DNA of 64,000 nt from Isoetes taiwanensis (taxonomy: Eukaryota; Streptophyta; Lycopodiopsida; Isoetales; Isoetaceae), in assembly GCA_021234155.1 (NCBI GenBank), contig JAJEKV010000039.1, positions 2,294,001 to 2,358,000 on the forward strand, given 5' to 3'. This document shows positions 34,662 to 45,370 of the stretch, one piece after another. The position numbers and the translations under genes are program-made. Position 1 is the first letter of the stretch. Each line of letters begins with the position of its first letter. The notes beneath the pieces are model-generated. The model made no database searches, was not told the origin of the DNA, and saw only the letters and a list, made by a program, of their open reading frames with translations.

Positions 34662-34859
34662 ATGGCTTCTGTTTCTTTCTCTGAATGGTATGCGGCAGAC
34701 GTGCACAATGATGTTGAGGCCGAATAGGTCCTCCCGCTTTTTCATATGACCATCTCGCTTCTAGAGAATATGAGACGGTATCTGAGTTATGAGGCTTGGC
34801 TAACCTGGCACGAGGGCCTATTTTTAAGATTTTGCTGGCCGCATGCACCAGGTGATTAT
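34662..34859 (+). pseudogene. Second cassette ORF, fragment related to the ORF at 56437
   Basis: Starts MASVSFSEWYAADVHNDVEAE, then a stop, then PLFHMTISLLENMRRYLSYE. The copy at 56437 starts MAPSNFERWYNDASHIHQLP. Shared features are MA-x2-3-F-x-x-WY, an acidic or Val-rich step, a helix with F-x-L-x5-L, and Tyr near the end. Both follow an H3-like ORF and a TATA box at a similar spacing. The function is unknown. Similarity beyond the first 60 residues is lost. Confidence 0.5.
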
Positions 34860-35408
34860 TAATAATGTTGTGGCTACTTGGTCAAACCCGCCCTCGTCGA
34901 GTCTCATTCCCGAAATGATTTTAAAAGGCGAAAAACTCTGTTGATGTCCTGTTGACGTTCTTGGGCGGCGCCGCTTCCTCTGTGTTTCTGCACAAGCCCA
35001 ACGATCTGCACTACTCCAACGATCTGCTTCTTCAAATGCGGATCTGTGACTGCGCAGCAGAGTACCATGCCAAGATCTATGCGAGACATGCTAGTAATCT
35101 GATCCGCTTTTCTAATTATTTTTCTAGAGGCAAGGGCATAAACAAGACAAGATCCAACAGATAAGGGCATAATCAGAAACAACGACCATATATGAAGATG
35201 AAGCTTCGTTATTCTTGCCTTTTTTATGCTTTTTTTCTTCGATGCCAGAGATTTGACAGAAGTTTTGGGCCTGAATCTGGCTGCAGCAAGGTCTCTGAGA
35301 CGAAAATCCAATGATGAACTTCAGAAATCAAAACTAAAGGCAAAAGTACATCAAGATCAGCTCACGAGCGGGCAAAAATTTGAAGCTGGATCAAAATTTC
35401 ATCGAAGA
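34860..35408. other. No certain gene
   Basis: Several short ORFs on both strands, none recognised. The minus-strand reading ending QQDINRVFRLLKSFRE (near 34904) looks protein-like but has no family features that I can name. Confidence 0.35.
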
Positions 35409-35534
35409 ATTTGAATGACCATCAAATTTCTGAAGGAAATTTTCAGGTGACCTGGCGGCGCCACTCGCGGCTCCGCCGCTCGTGACCCGCCAGTCACCTG
35501 AAAATTTCCGTCAGAAATTTGAAGGTCATTCAAA
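35409..35534. repeat. Foldback inverted repeat with 43-bp arms and GC-rich core
   Basis: Arms 35409-35451 and 35492-35534 are inverted copies with two mismatches (ATTTGAATGACC...TTTTCAGGTGAC). The 40-bp centre is itself a GC-rich partial hairpin (CTGGCGG/CCGCCAG). The arms are AT-rich. It resembles a small foldback transposon, or a transcript that would form a long hairpin. Confidence 0.85.
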
Positions 35535-35748
35535 TTACTCCGTCCGTAATAGAGAAGAACAACACTATTGCGGCACTCGATTACTTGGGTAGGGCCGCCA
35601 CCGATGCGAGATTTAAGCTGCATGACAAGTTGTAATTTTATTTGACAAATTAATGAATTGAATTTTGTTCAAGTGTTGTTTATCGGCTGTGTATCTTCCA
35701 AAAAAATTTTGGTTTCGTATTATGAGATCGAACACTGAATGGTAATCA

Positions 35749-35955
35749 GTGCAGATGGATTATAATATACAAGTATCACCCCAACCAGCAGCCGACGGGC
35801 AGTTGCAACTATCTCAAGAAGAGTTGCTCATGGTTAGAGAAATGGTTGAGAAATACAGAGCATGGGGGGGAAATGCTGTGACACCTATAGAAGATACACT
35901 GAAGAAACTACCAGTAGTGGGTCGCTCTCACGGCCATCCAGATCATATCAAGTGA
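35749..35955 (+). CDS. Small ORF, not recognised
   Basis: The frame encodes 68 residues (MDYNIQVSPQPAADGQLQLS, then an acidic helix QEELLMVREMVEKYRAW). Composition is protein-like, with a Gln-rich start and an amphipathic helix. There is no family match, and it lies beside a Harbinger transposase. It may be an exon or a transposon ORF remnant. Confidence 0.25.
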   Translation: MQMDYNIQVSPQPAADGQLQLSQEELLMVREMVEKYRAWGGNAVTPIEDTLKKLPVVGRSHGHPDHIK

Positions 35956-35963
35956 GCTCCCAG

Positions 35964-36900
35964 TCAGCATCCCCTGAATAGAATAACTTTGTCAAAATAA
36001 TATGCTTCGTTTTCCAGTTGAAGGAAGTTATGCAAGACACAACATGCAATCACCACTTTAGATGCATGAGGCATCTTCATTGGAAGATCCTTCAAAATGT
36101 TCCAACGGCTCTTTAACAATGCAAAAGCATTATCGATGACGACTCTAGCCTGTGATAAGTGCTTTGAAAACTTTATGACATCCTGTGGATTGGAGCGTTT
36201 TTTCTTCTTCACAACTAGCATATATTCAGATGTTGGATATCCAGAATCTGCCACAAGGTAAGGTAGCACACGTCTACCATTCAATCGCCTGCTTGGTCCA
36301 CGCAAAATAGTTCTACGTGACAACTTTGTGAATAATGCAGATCTATAGAAATGATTTGTGTCATGTGCACCTCTAGAAGCATCACAACAAACATTCCAAA
36401 ATGTTAATGACATATCACATACTGCTTGTAGAAGAATCGAATGGAAATGGTGTCTAGACCAGTAATTTGCAATATCAAATTTCTTCATTGGAGCTTTTAT
36501 AAAGGGAATATGTGTTCCATCAATAGCTTCGGCTACCTGGGCACTCCTGATACAGCCTAAAAGTCATACATATTCTCTTTCAGGCGATTACCAAATGGTC
36601 AACAATGAAATCAGGCTTCAAAATGCTAGCAATGATATCAACAACAATTCTAGTGTATTTGTGAACTGTGCTTGCACCCAATCCAAACATCTCAGAACAA
36701 ATGAATTCTCTTTCATTGTGCAAGCCTCCATATAACCACAACCACAGCTTTGATTTTATCCTTTGGCTCTCTAACCATTGTTTCAAGATCAGCCTGAGGG
36801 ATATGTGGAATGACTAACTGTAAAAACTTCTTGAAACTAGAAGGACGCATTCTATACCATCTAAAGATATTCAAGTCCCAGACATACTAGATTCAAGCCA
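35964..36900 (-). pseudogene. PIF/Harbinger transposase (DDE_Tnp_4), broken
   Basis: Reading 36900 to 35964: a start region (FRWYRMRPSSFKKFLQLV), a helix-turn-helix part (MFGLGASTVHKYTRIVVDII), then the catalytic domain. First Asp in AEAIDGTHIPFIKAP (about 36500), second Asp in YLVADSGYPTSEYM (about 36240), third position in ARVVIDNAFALLKSRWNIL (about 36130), where the usual Glu is replaced by Asp. A frameshift lies near 36700 and an in-frame stop at about 36555. The second Harbinger ORF (Myb-like) was not found next to it. Confidence 0.87.
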
Positions 36901-37309
36901 CAGTTTTGAACTCACTTCATTCCAGAATGTCAGTTGTCAAGGATAAACTCAGTATTGCCTGCGTATTCTTTGGTCTTGCTGCATCAAGATAGCAAGAAAT
37001 TGATACACAAGGAAAAAAACAAATTCCATAGCTGATTGAATGTGGAATCCTCACAAGAAAACTCTGTTGCCTGTGTGGATTGCTCATATCCTTCACAGTA
37101 ATAAGGATCAATATCTTCTGATTGCTCAAGACAATCCATTCACCAAGGTCTACCAAAATTTGTAGAAAGGAGGAAACAAGCAGAGTGGTAATTTTAGAAA
37201 AAAGTAGACCCGATTCTGTTTAAAAACCGATTTTGTTCAAAAATTTGAACCCGATTTGTAAAAGCGTGCAAAATTTTGGACCAACGGTCCTTTTCTGGCT
37301 GTTCCTAAT
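36901..37309. other. No gene seen
   Basis: Holds direct repeats of CCGATTTTGT-like sequence near 37210-37260. Otherwise without recognisable features. Confidence 0.35.
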
Positions 37310-37447
37310 TTGGCGGCATCTCCTTCTAGCTGTTGCTATTTTTTCTCCTGTTCGTCAGCGGTGCAGCGGGAGCCAAGTTGGGAATATGACCATGTGAATA
37401 TAGAGGGCATAAAAGCCAGATTGGTTGTAGTTGCATGGTTGTTGTAG
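37310..37447 (+). pseudogene. Fragment of a small secreted Cys-containing protein gene
   Basis: One frame reads LLLFFLLFVSGAAGAKLGI, a stop, then PCEYRGHKSQIGCSCMVVVA. It pairs with 52154-52311 (LLLISILFTNGATGEKKEL, HPCECKRYKGHGCSYVVVA). Both show a hydrophobic signal peptide, a small-residue cleavage site, a PCE motif and a GCS motif at equal spacing. Internal stops make it non-functional. The family was not identified. Confidence 0.55.
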
Positions 37448-37552
37448 CTACAAAATCGTTCCTCCATGTGAGTGTTGCATAAGATCATGTCGTAGACTTA
37501 ATGGATAAGTAATGTAAATGTCTCATGTCATAGACTTAATAGGGATTAGTTT

Positions 37553-37618
37553 AGATAGATGGATGGATGGATGGATGGATGGATGGATGGATGGATGGAT
37601 GGATGGATAAATAGATAA
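37553..37618. repeat. (GGAT)n microsatellite
   Basis: More than ten ATGG units flanked by TAGA units. Confidence 0.95.
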
Positions 37619-37682
37619 AGAATTTCATGTCCACGAGAAGACGAAACTTATACAGACCTAGATCCAGCACTGTACATGGATA

Positions 37683-37897
37683 AAGTGGATCCTCCCCCCA
37701 CTCACTTTACAATGATCATGGCTACTTTTATGGTTGGATGTTAAATCCATGACCTTGGCATGTCAGTTTAAGGTTATGGCTTAATGTAAAGGTTATGGCT
37801 GAAGTGGACCCTCCCCCCAGTCGCTTTACAATGATCGTGGCCACTTTCAGAGCAGGACGTTAAACCTGTAACCTTGGCATGGCAGTTTAGGGTTACA
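37683..37897. repeat. Diverged 119-bp tandem duplication
   Basis: AAGTGGATCCTCCCCCCA at 37683 recurs as AAGTGGACCCTCCCCCCA at 37802, and both continue through CTTTACAATGATC and ACCTTGGCATG. About 80% of the bases agree, so it is old. Confidence 0.85.
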
Positions 37898-37948
37898 TGA
37901 AAAAAAGGAGATCCATAGCTTTTGCGATTGAATTCAGACCACATCATC

Positions 37949-38260
37949 TTATGGCTGGGAAAACCTCGACAAATTCAAGACACCAATCGAAGGCACATTT
38001 TCTAGGAAGGTACATTTAGAACATGAGAAGTGGGCAGCAGTAGCGGCAGCAACAGGCGTGCCATTAGCAGCATCTTGAAAGAAAGGGCTTGGAGGATGAG
38101 GGTGCAAAATATGGAGCATCATAATGTGTGTTCTCAGCTTTGAAGTATGCATGTGTAATGGGAGAATGGACTCGAGCAGTAGTGGAATGAATTGTCGTAG
38201 CATGATCAAATGTATCAACAAATGATGCATGTGGTGGTGTAAAAATACATAGTTTGCCAC
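37949..38260 (-). other. Low-complexity His/Leu-rich reading frame
   Basis: The frame is open, but the composition (many His, Leu, Met) looks like chance. No call is made beyond noting it between the Harbinger and ORF1-like remains. Confidence 0.15.
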
Positions 38261-38333
38261 AAATCAATGCATCCTTACCATCATTCTTTTAAATGTTCTA
38301 GACCTTCTAGAAAGCTTGATGTCTTGCTAACTA

Positions 38334-39304
38334 CTATGACTTTATAAGATCAAAATCCAAATACAAAGATGTCCCTTTCAATCTCTTGGCCTGCTTTAGG
38401 ATGTTCAATCTAGTCAAATTTGGCACTGTGAATTTCATTATGCACGGGTGATGGGGTTGTAATGCTCTTACCCTATGCACAGTAGTGATAACAACTATTG
38501 CTGTAAGGTCTATTTTTTCCAACACCAGAGTTTGTATCTTATGTTGCAAGTACTTTGATGCTTCCTCTGGCATACAAATGATTTTCACCAAGTTATACTG
38601 ATGGCTATGCCTATCAATGTGTTCTTTATGCCTCTGAGCAGAAGTAGATGCAATTTGCTACATATGGGTGCCGAAACTATGCGAAGGTAAACTAGGCATG
38701 GATTTCACAGTAGGATCATTATGCTTTGAAGAAGACGCTGGAGTTGCATTGGTTGCATGAGAATGTGAATGTTCTAGAGCAACAACTTGACCAATCATTT
38801 TCTTATCAAGCTCTTTAACTTTTCATATCATGCTTTCTTCCAATGCTATCATGCGAGTATTACAACTAATAGACACATAAGAAATGTGGCTGAGAAAATC
38901 TCGCCGCTGCTGATTGCCTATATCAATCACTAAGTGTTGTACATTTTTATAACAAGCATAGAAAACAACTTTGCACCCCTCAAAAGCATCCCAAAGATTT
39001 GCATGTTTGACAATTTTATATATTAGCATTTCAAGGCCACTATGACACTTTGTCAATTCAGACCTCAAGTCACATCTGCCATCTCTTATATAGTAGTAAT
39101 AATGCCAAACTTTTGCTCCCATTCTTTTTGAAGTGAATTGACATAGAGGGGAAAACTGGATGGACGAGGGATCTTGGTTAATTCTTCTGGGGTCAAAGCA
39201 TTAGCAATCCACTCATTTTTATCAGTTTGTGTTGAACCTCCAATACGTTGGAGGTTCTTTTGAGCAATTTGCACTGTTAACACCTGTGGAAGGTTGCTTT
39301 TCAT
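38334..39304 (-). pseudogene. Unknown protein with coiled-coil/ORF1-like C-terminus, broken
   Basis: Read from 39304 down, coding-like sequence runs through LTPEELTKIPRPSSFPLYVN, WEQKFG, LWDAFEGCKVVFYACYKN, KELDKKMIGQVVALEH and finally HHPCIMKFTVPNLTRLNILK, then AKRLKGTSLYLDFDLIKS. The last part resembles the end of L1-type ORF1 RNA-binding proteins (R-I-VKF, IL--A--LKGT). Breaks: a frameshift near 39110 and stops at about 38823 and 38660. It may be ORF1 of an otherwise lost LINE, or an unknown plant gene. Confidence 0.45.
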
Positions 39305-41239
39305 AACATTTTTTCATTTGAGAAACGTACCTGAGTATCTCTCTAGGAAAAGGTCCTTTGCAAAGCAACAAGTGGTGTATTGAGCTGAATGAAATAAGTA
39401 CAATGACCCATAGGAGAACACAATAATGAACCCCAAATGAGTAATAACAATAAGATAATAAGATCATCCTTGGTAGTCCAGACAACTCAAGTTGAGCACC
39501 AATCGCCCTATCTCAAAGCAAACATAATGGAAAATCTCTAGATGGAACCACCAGACTATCACCGTCCGCTATGTTGCAAGCTCCCATCCTTGAACCCTCA
39601 AATCCCCAAACTCGACCCCCATACCCATGGCGCCGCTCTGGAAACTGCTCGGGGCTTGCCACTCCCTGGTACCCGCATAGAGAAACTCCATTGTAAAGCT
39701 GGCCCTCTAGCCATGTTTTCTGCCATACATTTGACATTCTTTGATGTGGGCCTTGTGCTATTGTTATTATTTGGGAATTTAATTATGCAAATAACATATC
39801 GGATATGAACAGTGGATATCAGATATGAACAACAAATTGTAGATCAGATATGAATGGCAGATTGTAGATCGGATATGTATAGCAGATAGATTTAGCATCG
39901 GAGAGGTCCACGCAACGGCTAGATTGAGCAGCAAAAGCAGCTCTGGATGTTAAAATACTTTTTCGCCCTTTTGTGCGGGCAATCCTTTCTGTGGCAACAC
40001 CTTGTTCTATTTAATTTTTGATGGATCATAACATCACTTGTGCCAATAAAATTTCTTGGCAATCTTGCAAAGTTATTTCTCATTTATAAACCCTCTCTTA
40101 ACACTCATACAACACTCCTCAATGCCAGCGTTATTTTGGTGGCTATATATCACAAAACTGCTATATTTTTTGTTTTTTGAGGAAATTACCATGTTTAGTA
40201 GGCTTCCTTTAGCAAAAAAATATGAGATTAATTTGCCAAATCTCGTTGGAGAAGTCTTCTCTCGTCTACTACATTAGCCAACTATATGAACTTGGTGAAG
40301 GATCTTTTTCGTCTTTATCAATAATCTCAATTCTTAAATCTCTAACAGATCGCCTACTTACCATTGAGCTATGTATTCCATATAATCAGGGAGTATAGAG
40401 ATGAAGGTTTTGAATTTTGACTAGCGCCATACTTATCCTGAAATGTCTACAAAATATGATAAAGACATATCATTTTATGTCTTTACCATGGGACATAAAA
40501 ATATTTTGAGAAAATAGTACTCTCAAATACAATTATTAAAACAAAATCGAAGTTTACAGTATTAACTAGTGATTTATGTGTGCCATTATGTTGCACTCGA
40601 TAACAATGCTATGGTAGGAATTAAACATCGCCAAAAGTACTACACAAATACTTTCATGATTCACACTATACAAATTCTTAAATGGTCAAAATTTATCGTC
40701 TTCTAAAAAAAGGTCGAATCTAAAATTATCGCCAAAATAGTTAGTACCCAGATTACAATATAGTGCCACTAAAATCATCACCGTTCTCAGACACCTAGCT
40801 CCATTTTGATTTGAAGAAGTGATTTCAAACTTCTCTTCCTGTGATGGCATTTCCAATGGTAGCATTATTATGATTGCTCATGCTTTTGATTAGCATGGCG
40901 AAGTTGGCATCATCATAAATTAACTAATTAATTTTAGTGCTGCCCCATAATGTGTCCGAAATTGCAAAGCGTATAGTTATACCATAAGATTTGGTAATGG
41001 TTAAGGGGTGTATTGGTATGGGAAATCGTATGTTGCTGACGGTGGCAACATAGATTCCCAACCCTAGAATCATGGGCGGGCATTTTGGAGTTCCCGAGCG
41101 CTGGTTGGGTGCAGGTGTTGGTGTCGCCTTGGGCTTCTACAGGGATGGCGGAGCTCCTGGTGATGTGGCCGCTGTTTTGGTTTGTTTCTTTATTTGTTTG
41201 GGTGGATAAGCTGGGGTCGCGGGCGTTGGCGGGGAGCGG
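39305..41239. other. Stretch without a supported gene
   Basis: A GC-richer patch at 39542-39720 has ORFs on both strands but no recognisable domain. At 39800-39880 short GGATATGAAC-like units repeat (GATCAGATATGAA, GATCGGATATG). The rest is AT-rich. Confidence 0.4.
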
Positions 41240-42300
41240 ATGTGCAGTGTTGAAGAAGACAGAGGTAAGCTTCTTGCTTTTGCTGCATTGTTTTTATCTG
41301 CTATGTCGATGAAGAGGGCAGCCAGAAAGGCTCAGAGTGGTCGCTCCTCTGGCCCTGCTTCTGTGAGCCATGTGTTGAATTCCAATTCCGGAGTGAGAGG
41401 CCAGGATTTCTTTGCTGATCAGGATTGGAACCTGATAGATGTGAGTGTGACTCTAGGTTTGTCTGGGCAGGATGTCCCTGTGAGTTTCTACGATGGCCTT
41501 GTCGGTTTTTGTGATAGGAGGTGTGTTGCCGGAGCTGTAGCTATGGAAAGGGGTGCTACTGTAGACCACTTGCACTGTCAGGCTGTCTTTAGAGGGCGTT
41601 TCAAAACCCCTAGGGCCATGAATGATGCCATTAAGAAGGAATTTAACTGGGCTAGTAAGCCTCCTGGTATTATCCTGGTCTGTAAAGCCTTGAAGAATAC
41701 CCGCCTTCACTGTTTTGAAGGTATGGTTGGTTATTGTATGAAAGATTTTGGAAAGGTCCACTATGTCTGTCACCTTCATAATATCAGTGAGGATTGCATC
41801 GAGAAAGGTAAGGATTTATACCTGAGATGGGGAGCTGGTGACACCAAGAACTTAGTTGCTTGATAATAAGAATTTGCTTAATCGTGCTGCCCATTATGTT
41901 AACTATCATGGCAACCGTAAGATGACTGCTAGCCTCCTGTTTACATTGGCCAGAATGATCCGTTCTGGTAAGTTTACACTATCTAGTTCTTGGATTATAC
42001 CTTCCAATACGCCCACATTAACGAAAGCACCGTGTCCGGGCAGCATGGAGGGCTCCCTAAATCCTTCTCAATGCATGCCCTCCCACATGAGAACTATTTT
42101 GTTTGGGCTACCTGGGTTGGGTTCGTGCTGCACTAGAGCGAAAATGGCCCAGGAGGAGAAGGTATTGGGATGATAGCATCCCCGAGGATGAGCAAGACTT
42201 TAATTTCCGGGATGTTTGTGATGAGTCTTATAGTCATGACAAATTGATGATGTGGTTGTTTTGGAGCCCGGTGTGGATTTCATCCCCGCAATGGGGGTGA
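41240..42300 (+). pseudogene. HUH endonuclease (Rep-like) protein of a mobile element, frameshifted
   Basis: The frame 41240-41863 has the two hallmark Rep motifs. HLHCQ (HUH metal-binding motif) follows CVAGAVAMERGATVD at about 41563-41577, and GYCMKDFGKVHY (catalytic Tyr with downstream Lys) lies near 41730. Spacing of about 50 residues fits single-tyrosine HUH nucleases, which nick and join single-stranded DNA in rolling-circle replication or transposition. Two TAA/TGA stops at 41862-41870 end the frame, but an adjacent frame continues as LLNRAAHYVNYHGNRKMTAS and LLFTLARMIRSGKF, so a frameshift broke one longer protein. No helicase motifs are visible. Eukaryotic transposons of this sort are known as Replitrons. 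Membership is my inference. Confidence 0.65.
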
Positions 42301-42732
42301 TTGCACCATGGTCATTTGGGTGATCATATTTGTTGGCTTTGGAGTGTACGGTTTTGTCTTTTTTCATGGCTTTGTTTGGTTCTTAGTTGCGGTAGTGATG
42401 GACACCGATGGAGAGCCTCATTGTCGGGGTGGAACGACCTCCTGGCCAGATCTTTGCCCGATTCCTATATTTCCTCTAGAGTTGAAGCTTCACATCCAGA
42501 TCCGGTCATATTCTCGGCTGAGCCTGAGGCAGTTTTCTCTGCTCAAGAATTTGTTAGTAGCATCGTGCAGGTGGGAACTGAAGCGCATAGGATTGCGGCG
42601 TCCTTGCGCTTGCTTAGGAGGCAGCTCAATGGGTTCTATGCTTCGATCCAGAATGCTATCTCTGCTGTGGAATGGGATCAATTGGGGGTACCATTGTGTC
42701 GAAGTTACATGTCTTTAGCGCCTCTCATATGA
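42301..42732 (+). CDS. ORF downstream of the Rep-like gene, unknown
   Basis: A 143-codon frame. After about residue 33 it becomes coding-like (HRWRASLSGWNDLLARSLPD, later HRIAASLRLLRRQLNGFYAS) with predicted helices. It follows the Rep-like gene on the same strand and precedes the hairpin at 43080, so it may be a second protein, or the C-terminal continuation, of that element. No family was recognised. Confidence 0.35.
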   Translation: MHHGHLGDHICWLWSVRFCLFSWLCLVLSCGSDGHRWRASLSGWNDLLARSLPDSYISSRVEASHPDPVIFSAEPEAVFSAQEFVSSIVQVGTEAHRIAASLRLLRRQLNGFYASIQNAISAVEWDQLGVPLCRSYMSLAPLI

Positions 42733-43079
42733 GCTTAGCTAGAGTCTTGCTCGTGCAAGAGATTCGGCGGTTGGATGAGCTGATTAGGCATGCTCAGAGT
42801 GGCGCGCCCATGAACTGATCTGTTTTCATGTCCTTCTTTCTGTTTTTGTGTGGCCTGGAAGAACTGCTTATGCTTTTATAAATGAGAAACTTGTTTATTT
42901 TCTGAATGTGTTGTTCAGTTTGTTGCAGCTTGGTCTTCATTGGCAGGTATGATCTTGACACGTGTTGATTCTTTTGCATGAGGCTGCTGTGTAAACCGAG
43001 TTTCAGAGTGGCTCTTTATTATATTGAAATAATCTGTTGATACTAACTCCTTTTGTTTCTTAGTGGGCTTCGGCCCCTA

Positions 43080-43119
43080 GGTATACTAGGCATCTCTCCT
43101 TTGAGATGCCTAGTATGCC
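43080..43119. other. 17-bp stem-loop, possible element end
   Basis: GGTATACTAGGCATCTC, loop TCCTTT, then its reverse complement with one mismatch. It lies about 350 bp behind the ORF that follows the Rep-like gene. Terminal hairpins are common in HUH-based elements. Confidence 0.7.
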
Positions 43120-43567
43120 TGGATGAGCGTGGGATCTTCTACTGCGGTTCGACTCCCCAGGCTCATCATTCTCTATTTTCAATGTTTAATATTCTTGTTT
43201 GGCTGCTAAGTGCGAAGCATGATATTTTTCCAATGGTTTTATCAAATGTTAGGGGTAAGTCAAGCAAGATAGGTGGGCCCCACCGTTGACCCCATCTTGA
43301 CTTGTGTTTGAGGGCTCCAAATTCGCCCCATGGCATATGCTGTGGCATATGCCAACATCCAATGGCCCAGATTAATTTTAATACACCCAACTTCTTATAA
43401 TACAAAGACATCTTAACAAACTCAACAAAAATATTGGGCTTTTTTTCGAGGAAAAGGAAATGCTAGTTGAGAATATTGGGCATTTTATCCCTTTAAATTT
43501 TACAAAGCTACTGGAACTGCAGTTATTTACATGATCAGTTTCATTCTTTGAAAGGTATACACTTAAA

Positions 43568-45151
43568 TCACCCTTCCAAAGGAGCTTCTATGAGGTTTTG
43601 AAGCAACTCTTTAATGCTTATTTCATTGGCCTCATTGATGCACTTCATCTTCCTCTCTTGCTCCTGCCCCCAAGTCAATAGATACAAACCAATCACTACC
43701 AATACGGCACCGATGCCACTGAAATAAAGAATAGCCAGAATTAAGTTTCAGATAGAAGTTCTTCATTATTCTGTTGAAGTTTACCTGTTAACATGAAAGG
43801 TTCCTTGGAAAAAGAAAAAGGAAATAAGGGTAACAATCACAGTCTCTAGTGGCTGGTAAGCTGCAACTATAACAGGACCACCCTTCTTTACTCCCCAGGC
43901 TTGTATTCCAGATACAAGCCCTGATCCTATCATACCCTGAAATAAAATAGAACGTGATTATAAACATATGAGGCTCTTTGAGAAGTCAAGTAATTTTGCA
44001 ATAAGCTTGCCAAGTTCATTTTCATAGAATTTAGAACATCTCACAACTTACTGCATATAAGATGCTCAGTCCTTCTTCTATATTAGAAAATAACCAATCT
44101 GATGGCTTCACAAGAATGAGAGAGAACACTCCAAGCTGAATTGTACTGAAAAAACAAGAAGCTGCCCCTATGGACAATGCTGCAGGATAATCTCGTAAAA
44201 ACGAGGCCTGTAAGATGAAAGGGTTTTAAATTTATGAAAAATCATACAAATCGATAATCATTGCCCTTGCGATCCTTACAGTCATGATGAGAAAGATTGC
44301 AAAGGATAAAAATGATAAGATGAGGCAGACCACCCCCATGTCCCAAGGATTATATGTCACTGTCAAGCCATTGGTGAAAGTTGCAGTCTGCACTACTTGT
44401 TGAGATGAAGGAGATGATTGTGGTTGTATTGATAAAAAAACTGCTCCAACAAGCCCTAAAATTGTGCCAAGTACTTTGGCCCTTCCATCAAGTCTTCTGA
44501 TGTTTATTTTTTCTGCTCTGATATACAGCCACAAAGAATTGAAGTTAGACAAGTCAATTGCTTTAAAACCTTGTTATTTCAACAAGAAACACACAGAAGA
44601 CTTACCTACAAATGGTGGCCAATATAAAAGTTAAGGAAGGAGTCACATTCCTTAATGCAGAAGCAAGGACTGTAGATGTATGATTAAGACCAATCAAGTA
44701 GAACAACTGATTTGCAGTTACCCTGGGTAGCAAATTAAACAATTAGCCCCAATGTTGGACATAGACCAATAAGAACAGAATCATGAGCTGGAATTACCCA
44801 AGAAACCCAAGGGCGTTTAGAACGAGAAAGCTTCTCAGAGTGAGGCGGGGTCTCAATTCTCTGCAAAAAATATGGGAAATTAGCAAACCATCAATTGTAA
44901 AATCAAGAGTAATATAACCTAATGTTACCTTACCTCTCTAAGAAATAAGCCACTGGCAGAAGAACTGCGGAGGCAATGACATTCCGGTAAAGAGAGAAAA
45001 CTAAAGCGTTTACACCCTGATAAAGAGCAGCCCTAGTTATGAGCTCAAATCCTGCGAATGCAATCTGGGCCAAAATCAAGGCAGCATAAAGGCTAAACTT
45101 GTTGGGTTTAGATGCAAAAATGGGTCCTTGCAGATCATCCGGCCAAGCCAT
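43568..45151 (-). CDS. WAT1-related (EamA family) transporter, seven exons, intact
   Basis: Exons: 44934-45151, 44798-44860, 44606-44722, 44280-44517, 44052-44207, 43785-43936, 43568-43718. They join to 1095 nt (364 residues plus stop), all introns GT-AG, no stop. The protein starts MAWPDDLQGPIFASKPNKF and has two EamA repeats with about ten membrane spans: AALILAQIAFAGFELITRAA and NQLFYLIGLNHTSTVLASAL in repeat 1, then SCFFSTIQLGVFSLILV, GIQAWGVKKGGPVIVAAYQP and IGAVLVVIGLYLLTWGQ in repeat 2. The family (nodulin MtN21/UMAMIT) moves amino acids or auxin-related compounds across the plasma membrane or tonoplast. The substrate cannot be told here. Length is normal for the family. It is the best-supported gene in the window and is flanked by mobile DNA on both sides. 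Confidence 0.95.
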
Positions 45152-45370
45152 GGCCTAGTTTGGCTGGGCTCATGCAACCATTTTTATTGGACAAATGGTG
45201 GTCAAGGAACAAGAAAGGAGAAGTCTTCAAGTTTGGGAGAAACAGTGGCATTTTGGAGATGCGAATCCGGCAACGAATGTGAAGCCGGAAATTCTCTCAA
45301 CGTGGCAAAGAGGCAAAGTCAAGGCGTGGCCTGCAGACGACCTTGGAACAACTATAGGCCTAACGGTGTC

